Part shown: positions 16,998 to 26,361 of the stretch, piece after piece | Position numbering within the stretch: the stretch's first letter is position 1 | Layout of the letters: every line of letters begins with the position of its first letter | DNA from: Promethearchaeota archaeon | GTDB lineage: Archaea > Asgardarchaeota > Lokiarchaeia > Sigyniarchaeales > SOKP01 | Direction: 5' to 3' | Length of the DNA stretch: 64,000 nt | NCBI GenBank assembly: GCA_019058365.1 | Contig: JAHPZE010000002.1 | Location: 124,001-188,000, forward strand | Translations under genes and position numbers: made by a program | The notes under the pieces: model-generated | Seen by the model: only the letters and a program-made list of their open reading frames with translations | What the model was told of the DNA's origin: nothing | Database searches by the model: none

Positions 16998-19964
16998 ATG
17001 ATGAATGAATTAGAAATTGATAAAGAGCTTGAAAATTTCAAAGATCAGTTAAATTTACTGGCAATGATATTTGATACTCGCAGAAAAATGCGTAGAGAGA
17101 TATATAATGAAAAAACCGGTTTCATTTTTAACGCCAAGTATCAATTTACAACTAAAGATGATGCATTTAATGTTCACGTGATTTTTAAAGATGGAAAGAT
17201 GACTGTGGCAGATGGAAAAATTGATGATCCTAATATCACTATTTATTATAAGGATAAAGAGACTTTGGCAAATCTCTATAGCAAGAGTGCTGAAGAATCA
17301 CTTGATTATCTTTTAACAAACGAGATGGGATATATTGGAAACATGTCTTACCTTACCAAGTTTTCTTATCTCACATCGCTCGTTATGGGAGCTAAGATCA
17401 AGGATTATAAAGGTCCTGAAAACCGAATATTATATCCAATTGAGAATATTGATAATGGAGAAAAGAGTAGAAGGCTTAAGAATGAAGGTTTGAATCGAAA
17501 GGTTGATAAAGTTGAGGTATTAGAAGATCCTTATCTAGCAAAATATTCTTTGGAGGATTTTCCACGTTTAAAATATTTAAAAAACCGTCGTTTTGCCTTA
17601 AAACCGGCAATATGCGTTGAAAGGGCTAGATTAGTAACACAATATCATAGGGAAAATGGGTTCGAGGAAGATAGTTCTGGAAATCCACTAGATCCAGAAT
17701 TACGACAAGCAGGAGCAGTAAATTACATAATGTCTAATAAAAGACCTATAATTCATGATAGACATCTAATTGCTGGGTCTACTACATCAAAAGAAGTTGG
17801 GATCCCTATGTATCCTGAACTTATTGCGACAGCTATTTGGCCTGAACTAAAAACAATTGGTGAACGGGAGCTAAATCCTAATGATATTTCCGACAAAGAT
17901 GCAGATATTTTAAGTTTAGAAGTTTTTCCTTATTGGATGGAACGGAATGTGCGAGAATACTGTCGTACAAAATTCAATAATCCCAAATCTCAAGCATTAG
18001 AAGAAGGATGGGTATTTTATTTTATGATGAAAACCAATGCTATCAGCCATACAATCCCGGGTTTTCCAATGGTTATAAACAAAGGATTAGAAAGTGTAAA
18101 ACATAAAGCTGAAAAATTAGAAAAAGAAGCTGATTCAAAAGAGAAAAAAAATTTCTATAAGGCAATTCAAATAGCAATAGATGGTGTTTTAACATATTCT
18201 AAAAATCTGAGTGAAGAAGCAATAAGAATTGCTGAATCTTTGGATCCAAATGAACCAGAACAAGCAAAAAGAATTGATGAATTAAAGGAGATTTCCAGAA
18301 TTTGTGCGAAAGTACCAGGAAAACCAGCAGAAACGCTTCAAGAAGCAATTCAATCTATTTGGACGAGTTTTGTTTGCTTACATTGTGAAAATGCTAATTC
18401 TGCATTATCAATTGGTAGATTAGATCAAATACTCCAGCCATTCTTTTTAAAAGAGATTGTGAAGGCTAAAAATGACGATGAAAAAGAACAAATAATAAGA
18501 AAGGCAATTGAGTTAGTCGGATCCTTGTTTGTTAGAATTAATGATCATGATCCACTAATGCCAAATGTGGGGTGGAAACTTTTCGGAGGCAGTTCTTCAG
18601 ATGATACAGTGACAGTCGGAGGTGTTGATAGAGAAGGAAATAACGCTGTGAATGATATGAGCTATATTATTTTAAAGACAAATGAGATGCTTGGTTTCCA
18701 AGATCCTAATATGAATGCTCGATATTATTCTGGAATTAATTCAAAGGAATATTTACGTCGTTTGACTGAAGTAAATGTGAACATGGGGGCATCTCCAAGC
18801 ATTCATAATGATAGAACTATGATTGAAGCCTTAGTTCACGAAGGTTTTGTTATAGAAGATGCTAGAGACTGGGGTGCAACTGGATGTGTTGAGCCTACAA
18901 TTGTAGGAAAACATTATGGTCATACAAATTGCATGCTTTTGAATCTGGTGGCTCCCTTAGAAATGGCATTAAATAACGGAATTATTCCATTGACCGGAGA
19001 AAAAATGGGGATTGAAACTGGTTATGTTCGGACTAATTTTATAACATTTGAAGATTTTTTAGATGCCTATAAAATTCAACTTAAATATTTAGCAGAACAA
19101 TCAATTGAAATTAATAATTTTCTCGGGGAATCACATAGAGATATACATCCAACACCTCTTTTATCGTGTTTTTACGATGGTCCTTTAGAAAAAGGTAAGG
19201 ATCTCATTAATGGCGGTGCTGTTTATAATACATCGGGAGTTGCTCTTGTGGCACTTACGGATGTGATTGATAGTTTATTGGTTATTAAGGATTTAATCTA
19301 CAATAAAAGTGAATTTAATTTTGCTACACTAATGGATGCTATTGATAATAACTTTGAAGGTTACGAATCCATCTTGCATAAAATAGAACAAGTTCCCAAG
19401 TTTGGTTCAGGTGAAGATGGTACCATTGAAATGGCTCAAGATATAATTAATTTTTGTTATGATATCTACAATTCTGCTAGAAATTATAGGGGTGGTAAAT
19501 ATCTAGTGGGTTACTGGTCGATAAGTTATCATACTGGATTTGGAATGCTCACTGGAGCTTTACCCTCAGGTCGAAAGAAAGGAAAGGCATTGACTCCCGG
19601 ATTAACTCCCGCATCTGGTACCACTGATATCTTACTTCCAAGCATTCAAAGTGTTGCAGCTTTAGACTACTTAAAAATGGCAAATAATGCTTCTTATAAT
19701 GTGAAACTTGTTCCCCATCCGGGTGATAACCATAAAGAAACACTAGATCTTTTCACGAGCTATGTCCAGAGCTTTTTTGATCTAAATGGAATGCAATGGC
19801 AATTTAATGTTATATCTTCGGATACAATGAGAGATGCGATGGCTAATCCGATTGATTATAGATGGCTCCTAGTTAGAGTCTCAGGATATAATGCCTACTT
19901 CACAAAACTAAATAAAAATATGCAATTAGAATTAATTGAAAGGCATGAATATCATACAAGATAG
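16998..19964 (+). CDS. Glycyl radical enzyme (PFL-like, GCVEP type) with N-terminal SCP2-like domain
   Basis: The 988-residue protein is a fusion. Residues 10-150 look like a sterol-carrier SCP2-type lipid-binding domain (the strand pattern around VIFKDGKMTVADGK and ANLYSK). The rest is a pyruvate-formate-lyase-like barrel with active-site Cys630 in ATGCVEP (Glu at 632) and the glycyl radical loop RVSGYNAYF with Gly963. The Cys-x-Glu pattern is shared by glycerol and diol dehydratases, choline lyase and hydroxyphenylacetate decarboxylase, and differs from the adjacent Cys-Cys of true PFL. The activase gene follows at 46 bp and an aldehyde oxidoreductase gene further on, which favours a dehydratase or C-C/C-N lyase that yields an aldehyde. 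Substrate unknown; an SCP2 domain hints at a hydrophobic one. Confidence 0.85.
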   Translation: MMNELEIDKELENFKDQLNLLAMIFDTRRKMRREIYNEKTGFIFNAKYQFTTKDDAFNVHVIFKDGKMTVADGKIDDPNITIYYKDKETLANLYSKSAEESLDYLLTNEMGYIGNMSYLTKFSYLTSLVMGAKIKDYKGPENRILYPIENIDNGEKSRRLKNEGLNRKVDKVEVLEDPYLAKYSLEDFPRLKYLKNRRFALKPAICVERARLVTQYHRENGFEEDSSGNPLDPELRQAGAVNYIMSNKRPIIHDRHLIAGSTTSKEVGIPMYPELIATAIWPELKTIGERELNPNDISDKDADILSLEVFPYWMERNVREYCRTKFNNPKSQALEEGWVFYFMMKTNAISHTIPGFPMVINKGLESVKHKAEKLEKEADSKEKKNFYKAIQIAIDGVLTYSKNLSEEAIRIAESLDPNEPEQAKRIDELKEISRICAKVPGKPAETLQEAIQSIWTSFVCLHCENANSALSIGRLDQILQPFFLKEIVKAKNDDEKEQIIRKAIELVGSLFVRINDHDPLMPNVGWKLFGGSSSDDTVTVGGVDREGNNAVNDMSYIILKTNEMLGFQDPNMNARYYSGINSKEYLRRLTEVNVNMGASPSIHNDRTMIEALVHEGFVIEDARDWGATGCVEPTIVGKHYGHTNCMLLNLVAPLEMALNNGIIPLTGEKMGIETGYVRTNFITFEDFLDAYKIQLKYLAEQSIEINNFLGESHRDIHPTPLLSCFYDGPLEKGKDLINGGAVYNTSGVALVALTDVIDSLLVIKDLIYNKSEFNFATLMDAIDNNFEGYESILHKIEQVPKFGSGEDGTIEMAQDIINFCYDIYNSARNYRGGKYLVGYWSISYHTGFGMLTGALPSGRKKGKALTPGLTPASGTTDILLPSIQSVAALDYLKMANNASYNVKLVPHPGDNHKETLDLFTSYVQSFFDLNGMQWQFNVISSDTMRDAMANPIDYRWLLVRVSGYNAYFTKLNKNMQLELIERHEYHTR

Positions 19965-20009
19965 CAAAGATACTTTATTTTTATTTTTTAATTTTTATTT
20001 TTTGAAATA

Positions 20010-20909
20010 ATGACAGAAAAAACACTTATAGTAGACATTAAAAGAAATGCCCTAGATGATGGTCCAGGAATAAGAACTCTTATCTTTTTTAAAGGTTGTC
20101 CGCTTTCTTGCGTTTGGTGTCAAAATCCAGAAGCAAAATCTCCTTTTTTAGAGCTCTATTTTGATGATGAATTGTGTGTTGAATGTCGTAAATGTTTAGA
20201 AGCATGTGCTCAAAATGCGATTAAATTTGATTATAAGTATCGTATTGACCGAAGCATATGTAACCTATGTGGATGTTGTATAGATCTATGTCCTAATAAT
20301 GCTTTAAAATTTGTAGGAAAAATTTATACAATTAAAGAATTAATGAATATTATTTTAAAAGATAAAATATTTTATGATAATTCTGGTGGAGGAGTCACCC
20401 TTTCTGGAGGAGAACCTCTGTCTCATATTGATTTTGTTCATAATTTACTCAAAGAACTTAAAAAAGAAGAGATCCATATATGTATTGAGACATGTGGGTT
20501 TTATAATAAAAATAAATTTAATGAGCTGATAGAACCTTATGTTGATTTAATTTATTTTGATTTAAAAATTTCAGATCCTAATCTCCACGCTCAATATTGC
20601 AAAGTTTCTAATGAGCGAATTTTGGAAAATTTTGAAATTTTAATTAATAAACAATATATAGAAGTTCTACCAAGAATCCCCCTTATTCCTGATATAACAG
20701 ATACATCAGAAAATTTAAATAAGTTAGCCCGTTATTTAAAAACTCTGCATATAAAGAGAATAGGGTTTGTACCATATAATCCATTATGGATATCCAAACC
20801 TGAAAAAATTGGTATCATGCCTTTATACTATCATTCTGAATGGATTTCTAATAAGAAAAAAGAGCAAATTAAATCATTTTTTTCAGATTTTGATTATAAT
20901 GATTTTTAA
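20010..20909 (+). CDS. Glycyl radical enzyme activase (radical SAM)
   Basis: The enzyme installs the glycyl radical on its partner (upstream gene) using S-adenosylmethionine. The N-terminal radical SAM motif is CPLSCVWC (CxxxCxxC, about residues 30-37), preceded by DGPGIRT. An insertion with two ferredoxin-type [4Fe-4S] motifs, CVECRKCLEAC and CNLCGCCIDLC, covers about residues 55-105, as in activases of the dehydratase, decarboxylase and choline-lyase classes and unlike PflA. The Gly-rich SAM motif SGGGVTLSGGEP follows. Length 299 residues is normal. Being 46 bp behind its target on the same strand, it should be co-transcribed. Confidence 0.93.
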   Translation: MTEKTLIVDIKRNALDDGPGIRTLIFFKGCPLSCVWCQNPEAKSPFLELYFDDELCVECRKCLEACAQNAIKFDYKYRIDRSICNLCGCCIDLCPNNALKFVGKIYTIKELMNIILKDKIFYDNSGGGVTLSGGEPLSHIDFVHNLLKELKKEEIHICIETCGFYNKNKFNELIEPYVDLIYFDLKISDPNLHAQYCKVSNERILENFEILINKQYIEVLPRIPLIPDITDTSENLNKLARYLKTLHIKRIGFVPYNPLWISKPEKIGIMPLYYHSEWISNKKKEQIKSFFSDFDYNDF

Positions 20910-21018
20910 ATCTTAAAAATAAATGAAGTAGTTTCATTATCAAGTATTATAAACTATTTAATATGATTAAATCTAATAGAATTATTAGCAGATTTTTAAT
21001 TATAAGGATGAATTAACT

Positions 21019-22821
21019 ATGGGAAAAATATTAAGAATTGATTTAGAATCTAAAAACTTCTTTACAGAAATTATTGAACCTGAATTAGAAGAAAAATATA
21101 TTGGAGGGTCTGGAGTAGCCGCAGCAATCTTTATCAAAGAAGTTCCCCCCGATATTGACCCTTTTGATGCTCAAAATCTCCTTATCTTCTCTTTAGGACC
21201 AATTTGTGGAACTCCAATACCATATTGTGGTAGACATTTTATTATGGCAAAATCCCCGTTAACTAGGATTTTAGGTGAATCTTCTGCTGGCGGCTATTTT
21301 GGAAATGAACTAAAGAAAGCAGGTTATGATCATATTATCATTAAGGGAATAAGTGAGACTCCTGTCTATTTATGGATTCATAATGATAATGTTGAAATTC
21401 GAGACGCTACAAAATTATGGGGAAAAGGAACTCGAGAAACAGAAGATTTATTGAAGAAAGACATTGGTGACGAAAAAGTAATAGTGACTTCAATAGGACC
21501 AGCAGGAGAAAACCTTGTTAAATTCGCTTCAATAATGAGTGAAAAAGGTCATGCTGCGGGACGTTGTGGCATGGGTGCAGTAATGGGCAGCAAGAATTTA
21601 AAGGCAATAGTTGTACGTGGTACTAAAGATGTACCAATCAATAATAAAGATAAATTAATGGAGGTGGCACAAAAAATAAGAACAATAGCAAAAACAACAC
21701 CTTTTTCTGTAGTTATGCATGATGTAGGTACTCTTGCACATATGGATAATTACGTTAGTGCGGGAGATGTACCGATTAAGAATTTCACACTAAGTCGATG
21801 GAAAGGAACAAAAAAAATTGGATTTTATTCACTAAAAGACAACTATGAAATACAACATTATTCTTGTTTCAATTGTTGGACTGCTTGTAGAGGAAAAATT
21901 AAGTATAATAATGAATGGGTGGTATGGCCTGAATATGAATTCTTGGGAATGTTAGGTTCTAATCTATATGTGGATGATTTAGAAGCTTTAATTAGATGGA
22001 ACATTATGGTTAATGATTTAGGGATGGATTGTATTTCTCTTGGTGGAGTTCTTGGAGTTTTTCTAGAAGCGGTAGAGCGAAAATTAATTGAAATTGACTA
22101 TAATGGTCTAGGGTTTGAAAAAGATCCAGAAAAGAATCACTATACTATTTGGGGTGCCACTTCAGCAATTGAAAATTTAATCGAGTTAATTGCATTTCGA
22201 AAAGAAATTGGGAACGATTTGGCTGATGGTGTTCGGATATTTTGTCAAAATAATAATTTACCAGATGATCTTAATATACAAGGAAAAGGTCTTGAAGTAC
22301 CTGCTCATGAACCTCGTTCGAACAATATAACAGCATTAGATCTCGCCACATCTTCTCGTGGGGCATACCATGGTTATGAACCCTTTCACTTATCATTTTC
22401 TACACATTTTAAAAAGGAATTAGGACTTACTGAAAGAATTGATGCATTTTCTGGAGGTGAGGAAGTTATAACTGCAGTCAAAAAAATACAAGATGCTTGC
22501 GAATCATATACAGCAACAGGAGGATGTATGTTTGGTTTTTTTTATTCTAGTGAGATTAGTCCTTGGGTAGATGCTGTTAACGCTATTACAGGTAGATCCT
22601 ATACAGTTGAAGATTGGGTAAGAATTGGTGAAAATCTATTTAATTCAAAAAGAAAATATAATATAAAATGTGGGATTGCTAAGAAGGATGATTCAATTGG
22701 AACAAGATTTTCAAATCCTATCCCTAAAGGAGGAACTAAAGGCAATATACCGCCTCTTAAAGAAATGCTGGAGAAATACTATAATCTAAGAAGTTGGGAT
22801 TCAGAAGGAAACCCCTCATAG
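21019..22821 (+). CDS. aor: Tungsten aldehyde:ferredoxin oxidoreductase
   Basis: The 600-residue protein is an AOR-family enzyme that oxidises aldehydes to acids with ferredoxin as electron acceptor, using tungsten or molybdenum bis-pterin. Visible are the N-terminal pterin-binding part (YIGGSGVAAA, GPICGTPIP, GRHFIMAKSP), the cluster motif CFNCWTAC (CxxCxxxC, near residue 288) and the fourth Cys in a TGGCMFGF stretch near residue 495. It lies 109 bp after the glycyl radical activase on the same strand, so the natural inference is that it oxidises the aldehyde made by that enzyme. The MOT1-type oxyanion transporter at 44-45 kb could supply tungstate or molybdate. Confidence 0.93.
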   Translation: MGKILRIDLESKNFFTEIIEPELEEKYIGGSGVAAAIFIKEVPPDIDPFDAQNLLIFSLGPICGTPIPYCGRHFIMAKSPLTRILGESSAGGYFGNELKKAGYDHIIIKGISETPVYLWIHNDNVEIRDATKLWGKGTRETEDLLKKDIGDEKVIVTSIGPAGENLVKFASIMSEKGHAAGRCGMGAVMGSKNLKAIVVRGTKDVPINNKDKLMEVAQKIRTIAKTTPFSVVMHDVGTLAHMDNYVSAGDVPIKNFTLSRWKGTKKIGFYSLKDNYEIQHYSCFNCWTACRGKIKYNNEWVVWPEYEFLGMLGSNLYVDDLEALIRWNIMVNDLGMDCISLGGVLGVFLEAVERKLIEIDYNGLGFEKDPEKNHYTIWGATSAIENLIELIAFRKEIGNDLADGVRIFCQNNNLPDDLNIQGKGLEVPAHEPRSNNITALDLATSSRGAYHGYEPFHLSFSTHFKKELGLTERIDAFSGGEEVITAVKKIQDACESYTATGGCMFGFFYSSEISPWVDAVNAITGRSYTVEDWVRIGENLFNSKRKYNIKCGIAKKDDSIGTRFSNPIPKGGTKGNIPPLKEMLEKYYNLRSWDSEGNPS

Positions 22822-22927
22822 AAGAGGAAAATACTAGTATTAACTTTATTTTTAAAAATTTTTTTGCATTCTAAATATTTACTCTGAAAAATTATCATAT
22901 TTAATATTTTGAACTATTTCGATTTTC

Positions 22928-22945
22928 TATATAGACTATATAGAC
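22928..22945. repeat. Two tandem copies of TATATAGAC
   Basis: Two perfect head-to-tail copies of a 9-bp unit are followed after two bases by TATATAA. They lie about 80 bp before a small gene at 23027. They could be a promoter or operator, or merely simple sequence. Confidence 0.4.
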
Positions 22946-23026
22946 TCTATATAATATGATAAGAAAGCTTAAAACTCTAAAATTTTTTATTATAATAAAG
23001 AAAAATGGAGAAACTATATATTAAAA

Positions 23027-23197
23027 ATGTTTAATCGATATCTCTTAACCTTACTAAATCAAAAGAATGAATATATCAAATTAAAAAAAGGAGTTTCACA
23101 AACACCTCTCGAAAAATCTATTGATGACATAATTGAAAAAATTACGCAAGATATCGATAAAATAACAAAATTAAATCAAATTGATTGTATATATTAA
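23027..23197 (+). CDS. Small helical hypothetical protein (56 residues)
   Basis: An ATG frame preceded at a distance by GGAG encodes a small amphipathic, helix-rich protein with regular Ile/Leu-Asp/Lys spacing (SIDDIIEKITQDIDKIT), so a short coiled coil is likely. The zinc-ribbon gene starts 25 bp later, and its position suggests a two-gene unit. No family is recognised. Confidence 0.4.
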   Translation: MFNRYLLTLLNQKNEYIKLKKGVSQTPLEKSIDDIIEKITQDIDKITKLNQIDCIY

Positions 23198-23222
23198 AAT
23201 TACAAATTTAGGAGAAAAAATT

Positions 23223-23405
23223 ATGAAACCTATTTTTAGAGAGTTTTGCTGTCCACAATGTGGAGAATTACGGCATATAAAAGTTAATGGCATTTGTTTT
23301 GATTGTAATAATGAAAACACTCTTAATTCATTCGCAGAACAGCGTAAATTACAGCAAAAGCTCGCTATGAAAAATCATTCTCTCACTGTAGAGAGTTATA
23401 ACTAA
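23223..23405 (+). CDS. Small zinc-ribbon protein (60 residues)
   Basis: The N-terminal half contains FCCPQCG and, about 15 residues later, CFDC, i.e. a CxxC...CxxC zinc ribbon; the second half is a polar helix rich in Gln and Lys. The ATG at 23223 is preceded by TTTAGGAGAA, a good ribosome binding site, whereas an upstream in-frame TTG at 23181 is not. Function is unknown. Confidence 0.6.
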   Translation: MKPIFREFCCPQCGELRHIKVNGICFDCNNENTLNSFAEQRKLQQKLAMKNHSLTVESYN

Positions 23406-23569
23406 AATTATTTTAGTTTTTATTTAACTTGAATTTTTACAATCGAATCTTTTTTATTTAAGATTTTTATCTCATCAAAAATATTTTAAATTTAGTACTA
23501 ATTAATAAATTTATAAATTATAGAAATTCTCTCTTAGAAATTAATTTCATTATGAAGAGATGCTGAAAA

Positions 23570-24391
23570 TTGGTAGAAATTATACAAATTAGCGATTTAC
23601 ATTACGGAAGTGAATTCAGAGAAGATTGTTTTGAAAATATTATTAGTTATATTAAAGAAACTCACCCTGATTTAGTTGTCTGCACTGGAGATCTGGTGCA
23701 TAGGGGAAGAATAAATGAATTTAAAAATATAGTTCAATATATAAATAGAATAAAGGATATAACTAGGTTTATGGCGGTACCAGGTAATCATGATGTTAAA
23801 AGTTCAGGTCTCGTATTTTTTGAGAAAATTATTGGACCAAGAAGATCTAGATTGATTTTAGAAGAAAAAAATGCCCTGATAGTAGGTATCTGTTCCGCTA
23901 GAGATGATTTGGCCGAGGGTAGAATCGGGGATGAGCAATTGGATTGGTTAGGCCGCCAATTTAACCGGAATTTAGAAGATCGAGTAATAGCATTACATCA
24001 CCATTTAATTCCAATTCCAATGTCTGGACAAAAATTTACAACAGTCCGAGATGCGGGAGAAATTTTAGAGTTTACTAATTTATTTGAAATAGATCTAGTA
24101 TTAATGGGCCATCGCCATGTTCCTCATGCTTATACCATTTCTTGGAAGAATTCATCAAGTACAACTTTTCTTTACAGTGGTACTTCAACTTCAAATAAAA
24201 TCCGTGCTAATGATGCCCCTAGCTTTAATCATATTTTTCTTAGTGAAGGTAATTTAGAAGTTTATATAGTTAATTCGGTAAATCTTAAGAAGAATTTATT
24301 ACTGGAAAGAAAGGAACATCATACTGAATTTATTAGACCACGAAAAACTAGAATCGAACATTTACTTGCATCAGAAGTATGGGATGAATAA
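23570..24391 (+). CDS. Calcineurin-like metallophosphoesterase
   Basis: The motifs of the family are all present: SDLHYG near residue 8, TGDLVHRG near 40, GNHD near 72, HHHLIP near 145 and GHRHVPHA near 185. They bind the two catalytic metals. The arrangement resembles CpdA/Icc-type cyclic nucleotide phosphodiesterases, but the substrate cannot be fixed. No ATG is available at the start; TTG at 23570 is the best option because motif I follows at once. The next gene (Nudix) begins 29 bp later on the same strand, so a shared transcript for nucleotide clean-up is plausible. Confidence 0.88.
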   Translation: MVEIIQISDLHYGSEFREDCFENIISYIKETHPDLVVCTGDLVHRGRINEFKNIVQYINRIKDITRFMAVPGNHDVKSSGLVFFEKIIGPRRSRLILEEKNALIVGICSARDDLAEGRIGDEQLDWLGRQFNRNLEDRVIALHHHLIPIPMSGQKFTTVRDAGEILEFTNLFEIDLVLMGHRHVPHAYTISWKNSSSTTFLYSGTSTSNKIRANDAPSFNHIFLSEGNLEVYIVNSVNLKKNLLLERKEHHTEFIRPRKTRIEHLLASEVWDE

Positions 24392-24420
24392 AAAGAATTC
24401 TATAAAGCAGGTGTAAATAT

Positions 24421-24849
24421 ATGCCTAAACCAATTACACCGTTATTAACGGTTGATGCTGTAATTTTAATAAATAACAAAAAGGATATTATCTTAATCCG
24501 GCGAAAAAATCCTCCTTTTCAAGGGCAATTTGCATTACCTGGAGGATTTGTTGATATAGGCGAAACCGTTGAAAATGCTTGTATTCGTGAAGTAAAAGAG
24601 GAAACAAATATTAGTGTGAAAATTATAAAACTTATTGGAGTTTTCTCCGATCCAGACAGAGATCCAAGAAGACATACTATCACTGTAGCCTTTCTTTGCG
24701 AACCATTAACAAAAAAGGAAAAACCAAAAGCTTTAGATGATGCTGCTGCCCTAGAAGTTGTACCTTTATCAAATCTTTCTTCATTAAAATTAGCTTTTGA
24801 TCATATGGAGATTGTTAAGAGTTCAGGGATATTAGATAACATAGATTAA
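24421..24849 (+). CDS. Nudix hydrolase
   Basis: The full Nudix box is seen at about residues 40-62 (GFVDIGETVENACIREVKEE), matching G-x5-E-x7-R-E-[UVL]-x-E-E. Length 142 residues. Such enzymes cleave nucleoside diphosphates linked to another group; the closest pattern is ADP-ribose pyrophosphatase, but this is a guess. AGGTG lies 7 bases before the ATG. It follows the metallophosphoesterase gene by 29 bp and converges on a VOC protein gene, 8 bp apart. Confidence 0.9.
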   Translation: MPKPITPLLTVDAVILINNKKDIILIRRKNPPFQGQFALPGGFVDIGETVENACIREVKEETNISVKIIKLIGVFSDPDRDPRRHTITVAFLCEPLTKKEKPKALDDAAALEVVPLSNLSSLKLAFDHMEIVKSSGILDNID

Positions 24850-24857
24850 TTGGATTA

Positions 24858-25259
24858 TCATTTTTCCTTTATTTCATAGAGATTTTGAAAAGAATCTTTA
24901 ATAAAAAGATAATATCCAACACCATCTTTCCTTGGAACTTTCACGATATCATATCCTAATGAACTTGCTCTATTAATAAAATCATCTCTATTTTCTATTA
25001 ATAAGCATGAATGAGTAAAAGTGTCCTGTGCTTTACTTTCATCATCAGTAATAAAAACCTCAAAACTTAGAGAATCTTTTTCATATCGTATAATTTTTTG
25101 TTCTTTACTTACACCAAAGAATTTTTCCATCAAATCAGCTGAGACTGTGAATGATCTTGTTCTTTTTAACCCCAATAATTCAATAAAAAAATCATCTGAA
25201 TTGCTTTCGTTATTTGCGGCAATAGCTATATGCTCTAAGTTTTTCTCACCCATATTCAT
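24858..25259 (-). CDS. VOC-fold protein (glyoxalase/bleomycin resistance superfamily)
   Basis: The 133-residue protein has the paired beta-alpha-beta units of the vicinal oxygen chelate fold: LEHIAIAANN at the start, FFIELLGLKRT, then FTHSCLLIENRDDFINRASSLGY and the final strand YYLFIKDSFQNLYEIKE. Metal-ligand positions are seen as His4-like and a C-terminal Glu. It may be a lyase, epimerase or dioxygenase-like enzyme, or a binding protein. The ATG at 25259 is chosen over a GTG at 25265. Confidence 0.75.
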   Translation of the reverse strand: MNMGEKNLEHIAIAANNESNSDDFFIELLGLKRTRSFTVSADLMEKFFGVSKEQKIIRYEKDSLSFEVFITDDESKAQDTFTHSCLLIENRDDFINRASSLGYDIVKVPRKDGVGYYLFIKDSFQNLYEIKEK

Positions 25260-25476
25260 TAACACTCATCCAACTCAATTTTCGTTTTTTTAACTCAATT
25301 TCCAATCGTATCTATATACAAATATTACGATTAATTTTATTTAATATCTTAGTTAATTATTTATATCGTTTTGTAAATTATCGCAATTGATTTTTTGTTT
25401 AAAATTTAAAAATTTATAGGTAACAATATTATTAATAAGTTTAAAAAAAAAAGAATAAGGTTAAGGTCTTTTGTAG

Positions 25477-26346
25477 ATGACTGAAGTCTCAGAACAACAA
25501 TTTCTTACTAAACTTTGTGAAGTGGTGTATAAATTATCAGGAATCGTTAAAACTCAATCTCCTCGTTTTAAGAAAAAATGGGACGAATACTTTGAGCCTT
25601 TTAATATTAAACCTCATATTGTTCGCCAAATACCTCTTGATAAAGATAGATTTTTAAAAGAAATTGATTACAGAATTACAGTCCTAAAAAACGTTGAACA
25701 AGCAACATTGGATGGCTTTTATTTAGTAAAAACCTTATTACAAACCTTTTATGGTTCTTATTTTGATTCTGAGCTATTTAAAAATGATTTTTCCAAGGAA
25801 GATCAACTAATATTAAAATATTTCGTCGCAAAAGAAATTTTAGGAAATCTAATACAATATAATAAATTAGATCATGAATCTGTTCCATTAAAATATAATA
25901 TTATTGCCAGAAATTATACGTTAATAAAGTTGAAAGGCCAAACAAATCATGAAATACTGGATAACTTAAACAAACTAAATATAAAGGATATAAAGTTGGG
26001 TGATGTCGAAAATTTCATGAACGAAATCGAATTAGATGGAATCATCAATACTAAAAAGAAAGGGAAAGACTATGAGTATAGTTTAAAAAAAGAATTAGAG
26101 TTGACTAAAGAGGGAAAGAAATACTATAGTCAAGTACTTCAACCACTAGTTGATTTTCCAACCCTCTTTTTTCGTAGCTTCTTCAATATCAGAGAATTAA
26201 ATGTAACTTTAGATCAAAACGTTTCATATCGTGATTTTCTTCAAAAAATCCTGCTAAAAACCGCTACACAAGGATTTTCTCCTACTAATTATGTCTTCCA
26301 AAATTTGGTTAAGTATTATGAAAAAATTAGGGACGAATTTACCTAA
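25477..26346 (+). CDS. Helical hypothetical protein with C-terminal winged-helix-like region
   Basis: I do not recognise this 289-residue protein. It is soluble and mostly helical. Residues 170-215 (LGDVENFMNEIELDGIINTKKKGKDYEYSL, broken here) look like a winged helix-turn-helix with a basic wing, followed by a long C-terminal helix region. Such a layout could be a regulator. It is a lone gene behind a 211-bp AT-rich upstream region and converges on the ADH synthase gene, 15 bp apart. Confidence 0.55.
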   Translation: MTEVSEQQFLTKLCEVVYKLSGIVKTQSPRFKKKWDEYFEPFNIKPHIVRQIPLDKDRFLKEIDYRITVLKNVEQATLDGFYLVKTLLQTFYGSYFDSELFKNDFSKEDQLILKYFVAKEILGNLIQYNKLDHESVPLKYNIIARNYTLIKLKGQTNHEILDNLNKLNIKDIKLGDVENFMNEIELDGIINTKKKGKDYEYSLKKELELTKEGKKYYSQVLQPLVDFPTLFFRSFFNIRELNVTLDQNVSYRDFLQKILLKTATQGFSPTNYVFQNLVKYYEKIRDEFT

Positions 26347-26361
26347 TTTCTTTAATTCTCC

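Noticed and set aside
16998..19964. True pyruvate formate-lyase
   Set aside because: The active site has a single Cys followed by Val-Glu-Pro, not the adjacent Cys-Cys of PFL.
25021..25293. 90-residue plus-strand frame
   Set aside because: Antisense to the VOC gene, with no credible motif.
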